Assembly: GCA_028276405.1 (NCBI GenBank) | Contig: JAPYWJ010000009.1 | Location: forward strand, 1-40,253 | DNA: 40,253 bases | Direction: 5' to 3' | From: Hydrogenobacter sp. | GTDB lineage: Bacteria; Aquificota; Aquificia; Aquificales; Aquificaceae | Part shown: positions 5,756 through 15,015 of the stretch, in pieces | How positions within the stretch are numbered: the first letter of the stretch is position 1 | How the letters are laid out: each line of letters starts with the position of its first letter | Program-made: the position numbers and the translations under genes | The notes under the pieces: model-generated | Databases searched by the model: none | What the model was told of the DNA's origin: nothing | Seen by the model: the letters and a program-made list of their open reading frames with translations, nothing else

Positions 5756-5843
5756 CGGAGGGGGAGGGATTCGAACCCCCGGTGGGCTGTTAACCCACTG
5801 GTGATTTCAAATCACCCGCCTTCGTCCACTCGGCCACCCCTCC
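5756..5843 (-). tRNA. tRNA-Ser (UGA anticodon)
   Basis: The 88-nt minus-strand cloverleaf has acceptor stem GGAGGGG/CCCCTCC, a D-arm beginning TGGCCGAGTGG, and an anticodon arm GGTGA-TTTGAAA-TCACC giving anticodon TGA. It has a long serine-type variable arm (GTGGG...CCCAC) and a T-arm GGGGG-TTCGAAT-CCCTC, with discriminator G. The 3' CCA is not encoded. Confidence 0.95.
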
Positions 5844-5950
5844 TGATAATCAATTAAAGAATATAAAGGATTTGTATTTTAACACATGTATGATTTTTAT
5901 CATAATAAGCTATCAAAAGATGGCATTTGTGTTATCTTAACCAATAGGTT

Positions 5951-7849
5951 ATGGATAGAAAGGTAAAGATATTAGTAGATGGCAGAGAGATACAAGCTCA
6001 AGAGGGAAAGTTTTTACTTGAAGTCCTTTTAAAAGAAGGTGTAAGTGTACCTTACTTTTGCTACCATCCTAAGCTTAAGGTGATAGGTGCCTGTAGAATG
6101 TGCATAGTCTATAATGAAAAGACAGGAAGGCTTATAACTTCTTGCAATACAAAGGTTGAAGATGGTATGATCATATCTACACAGCACGAGCTTGTAAAAA
6201 ACAATCAAAGGTATCTTCTTCAGGCTTTCATGACAAGACATCCTCTTGACTGTCCCATTTGTGATAAGGCAGGCGAATGTGATCTTCAGAATCACGGAGC
6301 CATATTTGGACCCCAAAGGCAGATAGTTCCCGTTTCAGCCCTTGAGAAAGAAAGGCACTATACAGATTGGGAAAGCGACTTTCTTGAGTACTACACAAAC
6401 AGGTGTGTAGTTTGCTATAGATGTACAAGGGTTTGTGATGATGTAAATGGAGCTCGGGCTCTCTATGTGGAAGAGAGAGGCTTTCACGCTAACATAGTCC
6501 CCACTGTAAGACCTATAGATACATCTTCGTGCGAGATGTGTGGTCTTTGTGTTTATGTATGTCCTGTGGGCGCTATCATTTCTAAGCCTTTCAAGTACTG
6601 GAGCAGAAGCTGGCTTTTGAAAAAAGACAGAACAGTGTGCCATGTCTGTCCTGTTGGGTGTGAGGTTCAGTTAGAGTATGGCATAGGAGACTGGCGATCA
6701 AAGGAAAAGGTCTATAGAACTAAACCCACAGATGATCTCCATATATGTGCAAAAGCTTTCTTTGGCTACGATGCTCATAATACCAACAGACTTTTAAAAC
6801 CTTACATGCATAATAGAGAGGAAAGCTCGGGAAATGTAGCCAACTTCTTAGCAAGTCTACTAAAAAACTATGGGGAAAATACTGCCATTATATTATCTTC
6901 CTATCTTAGCAATGAAACCCTCGCGATTTTGAAGACCATAGCGTCAGTGGGCGGGTCCTATGTGTCTTCTACCCTTAGTGCGGATTTCTATGCCTTTCTG
7001 GAGGGATACGGTGATTATACACCCATTTACATAGACCATATAAGGTCAGCGGATCACTATGTGCTCATAGGAGAAGACATAACATCAAGCGCACCGGTTC
7101 TTTCTTACTACATAAAGGGGAAGGTTTACAAATACGGCGGAACTTATAAGGACGCTAAGTTTAATCCCATAATCTTTGAAAACTTAGAGGAGCTATACGA
7201 AAGCGTGCCAGGTGGGGGCGTTATAATAGTAAATACTACTGGGATTGTTGGAAAATTCGCTAATAACCTTGGTGAATTTGTAAGAAAGTTATCACAGGAT
7301 AAAAATTATAAGGTGCTTGTGCTTCACAAAGATACCAATTACTTAGGAGTATATAAAACCTTTGGAAGAGATACACTTTCAGATCTGGGTGCTTTAATGA
7401 AAAAAATTTCTGAAGGTGGTATAAAGAACCTTATAGTTTTCGGAGAAGAGCTGATGGATTATTACGATAGGCAGGAGCTTGAGCAGTTTTTTGATAAGCT
7501 TGAAAAACTCATAGTTTTTTCCCCTTTTGCGGATGGGCTTTCACAGCTGGCAGATGTAAAGGTGCCCATGAACCTGTATGGTGAAACTCAAGGAAGCTAT
7601 CATACTCTTATGGGTTTGCAAAAGGGCAAGAGATTTCTACCTTGGTCTTTCAAGGAGGAGATCTTTTTTGCGGACCTTTTGGAGGGCTTACCAAAAGTTG
7701 CTAGGGAAATAAAGGTTATAAAAGGCGAAAACCCTTCAATAAAGCGTTCTGTGCATCTTTATGCAAGCAACTGGATAACAGACAGGAGTGAAAACCTCAA
7801 AAAACTGTACGAAAAGAACCCCATATGGACAGAGATACCCTTATCATAA
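5951..7849 (+). CDS. nuoG: NADH dehydrogenase-type subunit G (multi Fe-S protein)
   Basis: The 632-residue cytoplasmic electron-transfer subunit has an N-terminal [2Fe-2S] ferredoxin domain (Cys37, 48, 51, 65). The NuoG-specific HxxxCxxCxxxxxC site follows (His97, Cys101, 104, 110), then two CxxCxxCxxxC/P clusters (Cys152/155/158/162 and Cys194/197/200/204) and a Cys230/233/237/266 set like the [4Fe-4S] of molybdopterin oxidoreductases. The C-terminal molybdopterin-like part is present but short (E. coli NuoG is about 900 residues). It probably passes electrons from NuoE/F to complex I or another module. It overlaps the transketolase start by 25 bp. There is no Shine-Dalgarno; a TATCTT box lies 12 nt before ATG. 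Confidence 0.88.
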   Translation: MDRKVKILVDGREIQAQEGKFLLEVLLKEGVSVPYFCYHPKLKVIGACRMCIVYNEKTGRLITSCNTKVEDGMIISTQHELVKNNQRYLLQAFMTRHPLDCPICDKAGECDLQNHGAIFGPQRQIVPVSALEKERHYTDWESDFLEYYTNRCVVCYRCTRVCDDVNGARALYVEERGFHANIVPTVRPIDTSSCEMCGLCVYVCPVGAIISKPFKYWSRSWLLKKDRTVCHVCPVGCEVQLEYGIGDWRSKEKVYRTKPTDDLHICAKAFFGYDAHNTNRLLKPYMHNREESSGNVANFLASLLKNYGENTAIILSSYLSNETLAILKTIASVGGSYVSSTLSADFYAFLEGYGDYTPIYIDHIRSADHYVLIGEDITSSAPVLSYYIKGKVYKYGGTYKDAKFNPIIFENLEELYESVPGGGVIIVNTTGIVGKFANNLGEFVRKLSQDKNYKVLVLHKDTNYLGVYKTFGRDTLSDLGALMKKISEGGIKNLIVFGEELMDYYDRQELEQFFDKLEKLIVFSPFADGLSQLADVKVPMNLYGETQGSYHTLMGLQKGKRFLPWSFKEEIFFADLLEGLPKVAREIKVIKGENPSIKRSVHLYASNWITDRSENLKKLYEKNPIWTEIPLS

Positions 7850-9804
7850 ACACCATACGCTTTTTGAGTGTGGACCAAGTAGAAAGAGCAAGGTCTGGCC
7901 ATCCTGGAATGCCTCTTGGTGCATCACACATAGCATACCTTGTATTTGATAGGTTTTTGAGATTTAACCCAAAGGACCCAAACTGGATAAACAGAGATAG
8001 GTTTGTGTTATCTGCAGGGCATGCCAGCGCTATGCTCTACTCACTCCTCTTTGTAATGGGATACGACCTTAGTCTTGAAGACCTAAAAGCCTTTAGGCAG
8101 CTAAACAGCAAAACACCCGGTCATCCAGAAAGCCACATAACACCCGGTGTAGAGGCTACTACCGGACCTTTGGGACAGGGTATAGGCAACGCGGTAGGTA
8201 TGGCTATTGCAGAGAAGTATCTATCAAACCTTTTTAACAGAGAGGGGTTTCCTATAATTGATCACTACACCTTTGCGTTGGTAAGCGATGGAGACTTAAT
8301 GGAGGGTGTCTCGTGCGAAGTAGCACAGCTTGCGGGACACTTTAAACTTGGTAAGCTAATAGTTATCTGGGATAACAACAGGATCTCTATAGATGGACCT
8401 ACATCTCTTGCGTGGTCTGAGGATGTGTTAAAAAGGTTTTCTGCTTTTGGTTGGCATGTACAGGCTGTGGAAGAGGGTTACAACTTAAAAGAGATAGAGG
8501 ACGCTATAAAGTCTGCAATGGAAGAAAAGGAAAAGCCTTCTTTTATATCCATCAGGACGCATATAGGATACGGCAGTCCCAAGCAGGATGACGCAAGCGT
8601 TCACGGTGCTCCCTTGGGTAAAGAGCTTGCCCTTGAAACTAAGCGTAAGTTTGGTTGGAGTGAGGAAGAGTTCCATGTGCCTGATGAAGTGTATGAGTAC
8701 AGAAAAGAGAAGATACAAAAAGGTGCAAAAATCCAACAAGAGTGGAACACCCTCTTTCAAGCTTACCAAGAAACCTACCCTGACCTTGCAGAAGAGCTCA
8801 TCAGCGCTTTTAAAGGTGAATGGGGAGAGGACTACAGGAAACATATACCCCTTTTTACAGAACCTATGGCTACGCGTCAGGCAAGTGGAAAAGTGCTAAA
8901 TGTCATAGCAAAACACATACCCACTATGATAGGAGGCTCTGCGGACCTTTCTGAATCCAACAACACTTACCTGCACGGTATGGGAGACTTTCTTGCGGAT
9001 AATCCAACAGGAAGGAACATACATTACGGTGTGAGAGAGCACGCTATGGGGACAATACTCAACGGTATGGCATATCACGGCGGAATACTTCCTTACGGTG
9101 GGACCTTTTTGATATTTTCAGATTATATGAGACCATCTATAAGGCTCGCAGCTATGTCAGGGCTTAAGGTCATATATGTCTTTACCCACGACTCTATAGG
9201 TTTGGGAGAAGACGGTCCTACACACCAACCTATAGAACAATTAAGTTCTTTACGGCTCATACCAAACCTATGGGTATTAAGGCCGGCAGATGCCAACGAA
9301 GTATCTATAGCGTGGGACATGGCTTTACAAAGAAAGGGTGGACCCGTTGCCATAATCCTAACAAGGCAGAAAGTACCTATTATAGACAGAAAAAAGTATT
9401 CCTCCTTTGAAGGTGCAAGAAAGGGTGCGTATGTTCTTGCGTATACTCAAGGTGAGCCAGATGTAATAATTTTTACAAGCGGCTCAGAGGTACATCCTTG
9501 CTTATCAGCCCTTGAGATATTAGAAAAGGAAGGTATAAAGGTAAAGCTTGTAAATATGTTTTCTTTTGAGGTTTTTGAGCTTCAAGACAATGAGTATAAA
9601 AGGCATGTGCTCACTCCTGAAGTTAAAAGGAGAGTAGCTGTAGAAGCAGGAAGGGGTATGTGTTGGTACAAGTATGTAGGAAGTGAAGGATTAGTCATAG
9701 GCATTGAGGAGTTCGGAAGGTCTGCCCCTGGTGATGTGCTGATGGAATACTTTGGCTTTACTGGTGAAAAGATAGCCAAAAAGATAAAAGAGTTTTACTT
9801 TTGA
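7825..9804 (+). CDS. tkt: Transketolase
   Basis: The 659-residue, full-length TPP enzyme exchanges two-carbon ketol units between sugar phosphates in the pentose phosphate network. Visible signatures are the N-terminal [15 protein letters not shown] block, the TPP motif from GDGDLMEG through WDNNRIS, the [16 protein letters not shown] segment and the pyrimidine-binding YGVREHAMG motif near residue 400. [15 protein letters not shown] and the C-terminal EAG...W...G segment also match. It starts inside the nuoG 3' end (25-bp overlap), so it is translationally linked to that gene. Its stop overlaps the convergent lpxC stop by 10 bp. Confidence 0.97.
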   Translation: MDRDTLIINTIRFLSVDQVERARSGHPGMPLGASHIAYLVFDRFLRFNPKDPNWINRDRFVLSAGHASAMLYSLLFVMGYDLSLEDLKAFRQLNSKTPGHPESHITPGVEATTGPLGQGIGNAVGMAIAEKYLSNLFNREGFPIIDHYTFALVSDGDLMEGVSCEVAQLAGHFKLGKLIVIWDNNRISIDGPTSLAWSEDVLKRFSAFGWHVQAVEEGYNLKEIEDAIKSAMEEKEKPSFISIRTHIGYGSPKQDDASVHGAPLGKELALETKRKFGWSEEEFHVPDEVYEYRKEKIQKGAKIQQEWNTLFQAYQETYPDLAEELISAFKGEWGEDYRKHIPLFTEPMATRQASGKVLNVIAKHIPTMIGGSADLSESNNTYLHGMGDFLADNPTGRNIHYGVREHAMGTILNGMAYHGGILPYGGTFLIFSDYMRPSIRLAAMSGLKVIYVFTHDSIGLGEDGPTHQPIEQLSSLRLIPNLWVLRPADANEVSIAWDMALQRKGGPVAIILTRQKVPIIDRKKYSSFEGARKGAYVLAYTQGEPDVIIFTSGSEVHPCLSALEILEKEGIKVKLVNMFSFEVFELQDNEYKRHVLTPEVKRRVAVEAGRGMCWYKYVGSEGLVIGIEEFGRSAPGDVLMEYFGFTGEKIAKKIKEFYF

Positions 9805-10628
9805 GATAACTCAAGGGTTTGGTGGAGTTTTAAGCGACCTTTCAGAAACTTGACAAATAGATAATTGAGCGTGTGGCCACCTCTGTAAGATACTATCCGC
9901 CCTTTTATCCTCTTTCCAATAAGAGCCAAGTCCCCTATAAGGTCCAAAAGTTTGTGTCTGAGGGGTTCATCTTCAGAGCGCATACCACCTTCGTTGTACA
10001 CAAAACCTTCACCTAACAGCAAGGCATTTGTCAGGCTTCCTCCTTTTGCCAAACCCTTTCTGCGCAAGTGTTCAAGCTCGTAATCATAACAAAAAGTTCT
10101 TGCAAAAACTATATCCTTTACATTTCCGTTAAACTCCACAAGCCTTTCTTCAAAAAATCCGTTGATACCTCCCACATAAGCTACCGAAAGGTTTTCGTGC
10201 GGTAGTGCCTTAATGTATCCTTTAGAGTTTCTTACCTCAAAACTTGAGTTGATCTCCAAGATATCAGCAAGCGTTGGTAAAACTATCACTTTATCCTTTA
10301 ACATTTTGTAGAAGTAATACCCGCTTCCGTCAAGAATTGGTACCTCAAAACCTTTTAAAAACTCAACAGTGGCATTGTCTATCCCTAACATAAAAAAGAC
10401 CGCCATAAGGTGCTCTACTGTTTTTATGATGATACCATCTTTACCCAAATCCGTTGAGTGGTCCGTATTTACCACAAACTCCAACTTTGCTGGCACATAG
10501 ACACCAGCTTTTAAAAACCTTATCCCTACATGCTCTTTCTCTGGATGCACCACTATTTTAGAATACTCACCTGAATGTATGCCTATACCTTCAAAAGAGA
10601 CGCTTTCTTTTAAAGTGCGCTGGTTCAT
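9795..10628 (-). CDS. lpxC: UDP-3-O-acyl-N-acetylglucosamine deacetylase
   Basis: The 277-residue zinc amidase catalyses the committed step of lipid A synthesis in the cytoplasm, showing a lipopolysaccharide-bearing outer membrane. It begins [15 protein letters not shown], the usual LpxC N-terminus. The zinc ligands are His73 in TVEHLMA and the His/Asp of [13 protein letters not shown]; the late [13 protein letters not shown] segment carries the catalytic His. The length matches the family (about 280-305, at the short end). It is the second gene after hemD (8-bp gap), transcribed from the repeat-element promoter at 11492-11520. Confidence 0.95.
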   Translation of the reverse strand: MNQRTLKESVSFEGIGIHSGEYSKIVVHPEKEHVGIRFLKAGVYVPAKLEFVVNTDHSTDLGKDGIIIKTVEHLMAVFFMLGIDNATVEFLKGFEVPILDGSGYYFYKMLKDKVIVLPTLADILEINSSFEVRNSKGYIKALPHENLSVAYVGGINGFFEERLVEFNGNVKDIVFARTFCYDYELEHLRRKGLAKGGSLTNALLLGEGFVYNEGGMRSEDEPLRHKLLDLIGDLALIGKRIKGRIVSYRGGHTLNYLFVKFLKGRLKLHQTLELSQK

Positions 10629-10636
10629 GTACTTTT

Positions 10637-11353
10637 TTAATGCAATCTTGATGCCAATGACTTTATTAAGCTCACTGCGCTCTCTACGCTTTGTTTTTCA
10701 GGCAAAAGACAGGATAGACCAGATAAGGATGTGAGTTCCTCTTTTGTAGTTTTGCCAATACACACTATCTTTTTTTTCTTTAAAAGCTTTGTGCCTTCAG
10801 GTTTTGGTAAATTTGCAAAAAAACCTTTAACCGCGGAAGGACTTGCAAAAAATATAAACTCCCCTGCGGAGAGCCTTTTCAAAAAGTCTTCTCTTTCGTA
10901 AAGTATGTGCTCAGTTGTATAAACATTCAAAGGATAAACACTAAAGCCCATATCCCTAAGCCATCGTATAAGCTCTTCCCGACCTTCTTGCGAACGCGGT
11001 AATAGCACCTTACCCCTCTTTTCCTTTTCCATTAAAAGCTTTATCTCTTGAGCATAATATTTCTCAGGAATTTGGTAAACTTTATATCCATAGCTCTCTA
11101 CCGCCTTTTTTACCGCTTCCCCCACCACTATTATCTTTTCATTCCCCCTTAACTTAGCTTTTTCAAAAAAATACTTCACCGCTTTTGCACTTTGGAATAT
11201 AACAAAATCAAAGGTTTCATCTATGGGTTCAAAATCAATGGGTGCGGTTTTTATCAAGGGTAGAGCAATTACGCCCAAACCTTCCCTTTCAAAAAGCTCT
11301 CTGTCTCTTTCTATGTCTTCTGGACTTCTGGTAAGTATAACCTTGTGCATCAT
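10637..11353 (-). CDS. hemD: Uroporphyrinogen-III synthase
   Basis: The 238-residue protein has the HemD pattern: N-terminal VILTRSPED, FDFVIFQSAKAVKYFF, then VVGEAVKKAVESYGY, LLPRSQEGREEL and FIFFASPSAVKGFF, with a C-terminal IGKTTKEEL block. It cyclises hydroxymethylbilane with inversion of ring D for heme, siroheme and cobamides. Sequence conservation in this family is low, but the motif order is convincing. The start is one of two adjacent ATG codons (11353 or 11350). The first is formed at the junction with the repeat element, whose terminal GGTGGAG is the Shine-Dalgarno. No other heme gene is adjacent. Confidence 0.88.
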   Translation of the reverse strand: MMHKVILTRSPEDIERDRELFEREGLGVIALPLIKTAPIDFEPIDETFDFVIFQSAKAVKYFFEKAKLRGNEKIIVVGEAVKKAVESYGYKVYQIPEKYYAQEIKLLMEKEKRGKVLLPRSQEGREELIRWLRDMGFSVYPLNVYTTEHILYEREDFLKRLSAGEFIFFASPSAVKGFFANLPKPEGTKLLKKKKIVCIGKTTKEELTSLSGLSCLLPEKQSVESAVSLIKSLASRLH

Positions 11354-11527
11354 GGTGAACTACTCCACCTTATAGAAGATGGAGCTTCCTGCTTCACAGA
11401 GGTTTTCACCTCTCCCCCCTGCGCCGGCCACACCCAGGCTTAACTTCGGACTGTTCCAGCCCTAGGTTCCTTGATTATCTGGACATCTATTAGTATAGTC
11501 CAAAATAAGAACCCTGTCAAGTCTTTC
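11352..11527 (-). mobile_element. Solo IS605/omega-RNA-like element, copy 1, driving hemD-lpxC
   Basis: The element is homologous to 40076-40230. Read on the minus strand it holds a consensus promoter, a conserved GAACAGTCCGAAGTTAAGCC block, a stem-loop AGAGGT-GAAA-ACCTCT (11413-11398), GAAGCAGGAAGC, a terminal hairpin CTCCATC...GGTGGAG (11384-11363) and then GTAGTTCACC at the hemD ATG. The GAAGCAGGAAGC / hairpin / GTAGTTCAC order resembles the right end and guide-RNA scaffold (omega RNA) at the 3' end of IS200/IS605 tnpB elements (family knowledge, recalled). No tnpA or tnpB is present. Compared with copy 2 it has about 12 extra bp (GC-rich, near 11420-11435). Confidence 0.6.
11492..11520 (-). 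promoter_or_regulatory. Consensus sigma-70 promoter inside repeat element copy 1
   Basis: On the minus strand TTGACA (11520-11515), a 17-nt spacer and TATACT (11497-11492) match the vegetative consensus. Transcription would start near 11485, giving a leader of about 130 nt before hemD. Confidence 0.75.
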
Positions 11528-11566
11528 GCAATTCATCTCCACCTTACAGAAGGTGGAGACTTCTTG
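11528..11566. repeat. Second, different IS605-type end hairpin
   Basis: A perfect 10-bp stem TCTCCACCTT/AAGGTGGAGA with loop ACAG (11536-11559) is flanked by GCAA...TTGC. On the minus strand it reads GCAAGAAG, hairpin, GATGAATTGC, the same plan as the element end next to it but with different terminal bases. It lies upstream of the hemD promoter and before the divergent sugar dehydrogenase gene. Confidence 0.5.
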
Positions 11567-11591
11567 CGGATTTGGGTTAAAAATATTCTAG

Positions 11592-12902
11592 ATGATTGAC
11601 TACGGGGACCTTTTAGAAGGTAAAGAGAAAATATGTGTAGTGGGACTTGGTTATGTGGGTCTTCCTCTTGCACTTGCTTTTTCCAAACACTTTAAGGTTA
11701 TAGGTTATGACAAAAAGAGTTCCAGGATAAGTGAGCTAATCTCTGGTTTGGACACAACAGGAGAGGTTTCTAAGCAAGAGATTACTTCCTCTAATATAGA
11801 TTTCACTGACGATGAAAGGCGTATATCTGAAGCTAGGTTTATAGTGATTGCTGTGCCAACACCCGTGGATAAAATAAAAAATCCAGACCTTTTCTTTTTA
11901 AAAGAGGCTTCCATGACGGTAGGAAAGTATTTGAGGAAGGATAGTGTGGTAGTTTATGAGTCTACGGTTTACCCGGGTGCCACTGAGGAGGTGTGTGTCC
12001 CTATACTTGAAAGGCAGAGCGGTCTTAAGTGGAAAGAGGGCTTTTTTGTAGGTTATTCACCGGAAAGAGTAAATCCGGGTGATAAAGAGCATACGGTAGA
12101 AAAGATAGTTAAAGTAGTTGCTGGGGACACGGAAAAAACCCTTGAGCTAATGGCTCGTGTGTATGGTAAAGCTATAAGAGCAGGTATTTACAAGGCACCC
12201 AATATAAGAACCGCAGAAGCCGCGAAGGTTATAGAGAACATCCAAAGGGACATAAACATAGCGCTCATGAACGAACTTTCCATGATATTCAATAAGCTTG
12301 GTATAGACACAAAGGAGGTCCTCAAAGCTGCCAGCACCAAGTGGAACTTTTTGAGGTTTGAACCGGGTTTGGTGGGTGGCCACTGTATACCCGTTGACCC
12401 TTATTATCTTGCCTACAAATCTTTGCAGGTGGGACATATCCCAGAGCTTATATTAGCAGGCAGAAGGATAAACGAAAGTGTACCCTTTTATATTGCTAAC
12501 CAAACGGTAAAGCGGATTATAAAAGCCGGCAAAAGGGTAAATTCCGCAAAAGTCCTTCTGATGGGTATTACCTTTAAGGAAAATGTACCAGATATACGAA
12601 ACAGCAAAGTGTATGACCTTTACAAGGAGTTAGAAGAGTTTGGCATAGAGGTTTATGTGCATGATCCAATAGCAAGACGGGAGGAGGTAAAGGACGAGTA
12701 CGGAATAGAACTTTTGGAAGATATAAAAGCACAAGCACCCTACGATTGCGTAGTTATAGCTGTCAGGCATAAGGCTTTTCTAAATATAGACCTATCTTTT
12801 TACGCATCTCTTATGACAAAACCGTACATCCTTATTGATGTAAAAGGTATCTACGAAAAGTCTAAAGCGCAGGAGGAAGGTTTTATTTACTGGAGCCTAT
12901 AG
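11592..12902 (+). CDS. Nucleotide-sugar dehydrogenase (UDP-HexNAc/UDP-glucose type)
   Basis: The 436-residue enzyme performs NAD-dependent four-electron oxidation of a UDP-sugar to the uronic acid for surface polysaccharide synthesis. It has an N-terminal Rossmann motif VVGLGYVGLPLALAFS, the central AEAAKVIENIQRDINIALMNE helix and the catalytic Cys (about residue 264) in GGHCIPVDPYYL. The C-terminal NAD-like half has MGITFKENVPDIRNSK. The pattern is nearest the WbpO/TviB (UDP-N-acetyl-hexosamine 6-dehydrogenase) branch, but substrate assignment is inference. No Shine-Dalgarno is seen; a TATTCT box lies 3-4 nt before ATG, so the start signal is unclear. Its end overlaps the convergent DUF2227-like gene by 6 bp. 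Confidence 0.9.
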   Translation: MIDYGDLLEGKEKICVVGLGYVGLPLALAFSKHFKVIGYDKKSSRISELISGLDTTGEVSKQEITSSNIDFTDDERRISEARFIVIAVPTPVDKIKNPDLFFLKEASMTVGKYLRKDSVVVYESTVYPGATEEVCVPILERQSGLKWKEGFFVGYSPERVNPGDKEHTVEKIVKVVAGDTEKTLELMARVYGKAIRAGIYKAPNIRTAEAAKVIENIQRDINIALMNELSMIFNKLGIDTKEVLKAASTKWNFLRFEPGLVGGHCIPVDPYYLAYKSLQVGHIPELILAGRRINESVPFYIANQTVKRIIKAGKRVNSAKVLLMGITFKENVPDIRNSKVYDLYKELEEFGIEVYVHDPIARREEVKDEYGIELLEDIKAQAPYDCVVIAVRHKAFLNIDLSFYASLMTKPYILIDVKGIYEKSKAQEEGFIYWSL

Positions 12903-13376
12903 CACGCGCCTTAGGCTGAAAACCACATCCAAAAGCACATGGAACACTTCAGAGACAAAAAGTCCCAGGAGGAAGTAAAAACTCGCAGGACTGCTCGCTA
13001 ACTTTTCCCAAAATCCCGCAAAGTCAAAAGAAAAAAGTGCCTTATCAAGACTTATCTGACTGAGCATCCCTAATACTACAAAGTACAAAATAAACGCAAG
13101 AAGGTTCAAGTAAAACAGTCTAAGTAAGGTTCCCAAGATGGGTATGTGGCTCAAACCTCTATGTTTGGACTTTTTTTGATAGGGTAGCCATATGACTTTA
13201 AGGTATCCCCATCTTTTGGAAGGTTTTGAGTGTTTAAGGTCAAGGTCTGGTGATAAAAAGAAAGTGCCTATTAGGTAGCCCAAAGTGAAAGGCAGGTAAA
13301 ACTCCTTAGGTATAAAGTAAAGAGCTGCAGGCATAAGCAACATGTTTATCATATCGTGGCTTTTACCAAGAGCCAT
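12897..13376 (-). CDS. DUF2227-like membrane metal-binding protein
   Basis: The 159-residue protein has several hydrophobic segments (about 10-45, 85-110, 130-150). Conserved His/Asp features are typical of the membrane-bound metal-dependent hydrolase-like families: KSHD near residue 7, SPDLDLKHS near 45, KHRGLSHIP near 72 and EVFHVLLDV near 145. I assign it to DUF2227 or its YdjM/DUF457 relatives; no substrate is known. It is the last gene of the minus-strand run, overlapping recJ by 14 bp at its start. Confidence 0.7.
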   Translation of the reverse strand: MALGKSHDMINMLLMPAALYFIPKEFYLPFTLGYLIGTFFLSPDLDLKHSKPSKRWGYLKVIWLPYQKKSKHRGLSHIPILGTLLRLFYLNLLAFILYFVVLGMLSQISLDKALFSFDFAGFWEKLASSPASFYFLLGLFVSEVFHVLLDVVFSLRRVL

Positions 13377-15015
13377 TTAGTTCCTCCACATCTACAAGAT
13401 GGAAAAGCCTAGCCTTTCTTGTATCTATGCTGTAGGCTATCTTTCTTATAGAGCCGGGAAGCTCTTCCCATTTATCTCTTAGGATTGCGTCATAACTAAC
13501 AAAGGTTATGTTGTGCTGGGCTCTTAAAATAAATCTCCCGTTGATAATTTCTACTTTTTCTATTCTCATGGGCGGGGACACAAACAAGGGTGGGGGGAAA
13601 CCCTCACCATAAGGCTCTAAGCTTTTCAAAGCTGATATTACCTCCTGGTCTACGCGTGTAGGGTCTAAAATCATATCTATGTACAGTCTGGGCTCTTCTT
13701 TTTTTATCTGGGAGAATACCTGTTCCACCAATGTTTCAAAAGTCTGAACTTGCTCCCTTCTTATGGTGATACCAGCAGCACTTGTGTGCCCTCCCCATTT
13801 TATATACATATGAGCCAACTTTTTGAGACCTTCGTAAACATTTATGCCTTCCACACCCCTCACGGAAGCGGTTGCCAACTCCTTTCCTACGGAAAAAACA
13901 GCGGAAGGTTTTGAGAGAAGGTTTGAAAGCCTACCTGCCACTATTCCGGCTACACCACTTGCCCACTCACCCATACGCACTACTAAGAAGTTCCTCTCCT
14001 TTTGAGAACTGACTTCACTTATGGCTTTCTCAAAGGCTATGTTGGAAATGTGCTTTCTTTGTTCGTTAGCCTCTTCTACCTTTTTAAACCACACCCTTGC
14101 GGTGTTTATGTCTTTTGAAAGCAGTAGGTTCATGGATATCTTTGGTCTGGAAACTCTGCCCGGTGCGTTGAGTCTTGGCGCTACGGAAAAGGTAATGTCC
14201 TTTGAAGTAACCTCACCTTTTATACCTATGCCTTCTAAAAGCATCTTTATACCGTACGATGTGGTTTCTCCACCTGCCAGTATGTAGTTGAGCATCCTTA
14301 TGCCATTTGATACCAGTATGCGGTTTAGAGGGTTAAGGGGCATCATATCCGCAAGAGTGCCTATAGCGGTTAGATACAGATAATCCCTTACATCAAGTTC
14401 CACATTAAGTTCTCTGTTTAATCTCGCGGTAAGGTAAAAGCAAAGGGCAACAGAAGAGATCTCTTTAAGCTCGTTAGGCGCCCCTTGGTCTATCTTTGGG
14501 TTAACTATCAGTGCAGGAGGGAGCTCTTCGTGAGGGTTGTGATGGTCTATGATGATGGTCTCTATAGGGGAATTTTTGAGCTCCTCTATAGCTGTGGTGC
14601 CGTTATCAACCGTTATGAGCAGTTGAGCGTATTTGGCAAAGGTATCTACGAGATCTTTTCTAAGACCGTAGCCCGTCTGTCTTGTAGGAAGCACAGGATA
14701 AACTTTTGCATCCGCCTTTTTTAAAAAATCATAAAGCATGACAGTTCCAGTTATACCGTCAACATCGTAGTCTCCGTATATGATGATCCTCTCTTTCTTC
14801 TTCACACTTCTGATTATTCTTTCTACCGCTTGCTCCATGTTAGGAATAAGGTGGGAAGGTAGCAAGTTTTTCAGCTTATTGTCAAACACCTTATCGTCTA
14901 CATTCCTGTTAGCAAGAAGCTGAGCTACTAGGTACCCATACCTCTCTTGTAGTTCCTTCTGGGGCTTTATAAACTCGCTTAAAAGAAGCCACTCTCTACC
15001 GGATATACCTTTCAT
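13363..15015 (-). CDS. recJ: Single-stranded-DNA-specific exonuclease RecJ
   Basis: The 550-residue DHH phosphoesterase degrades ssDNA 5'-3' in recombination and repair. The catalytic motifs are YGDYDVDGITG and IIIDHHNPHE, followed by DHHA1 features ASGVAGIVAGRL, KWGGHTSAAGI and a C-terminal OB-like region. I place the start at ATG 15015 (MKGISGREW), preceded by GAGGAG at good spacing. The longer frame to 15087 adds 24 residues that lie wholly inside murC and do not look RecJ-like. The start overlaps the murC stop by 20 bp. Confidence 0.95.
   Translation of the reverse strand: MKGISGREWLLLSEFIKPQKELQERYGYLVAQLLANRNVDDKVFDNKLKNLLPSHLIPNMEQAVERIIRSVKKKERIIIYGDYDVDGITGTVMLYDFLKKADAKVYPVLPTRQTGYGLRKDLVDTFAKYAQLLITVDNGTTAIEELKNSPIETIIIDHHNPHEELPPALIVNPKIDQGAPNELKEISSVALCFYLTARLNRELNVELDVRDYLYLTAIGTLADMMPLNPLNRILVSNGIRMLNYILAGGETTSYGIKMLLEGIGIKGEVTSKDITFSVAPRLNAPGRVSRPKISMNLLLSKDINTARVWFKKVEEANEQRKHISNIAFEKAISEVSSQKERNFLVVRMGEWASGVAGIVAGRLSNLLSKPSAVFSVGKELATASVRGVEGINVYEGLKKLAHMYIKWGGHTSAAGITIRREQVQTFETLVEQVFSQIKKEEPRLYIDMILDPTRVDQEVISALKSLEPYGEGFPPPLFVSPPMRIEKVEIINGRFILRAQHNITFVSYDAILRDKWEELPGSIRKIAYSIDTRKARLFHLVDVEELNGSW

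Noticed and set aside
8485-8899. Frames on both strands inside transketolase
   Set aside because: They are shadows of a clear, full-length gene.
11536-11559. Perfect hairpin as a rho-independent terminator
   Set aside because: No T-run follows on either strand and the site is between divergent genes, so a transposon-end reading fits better.
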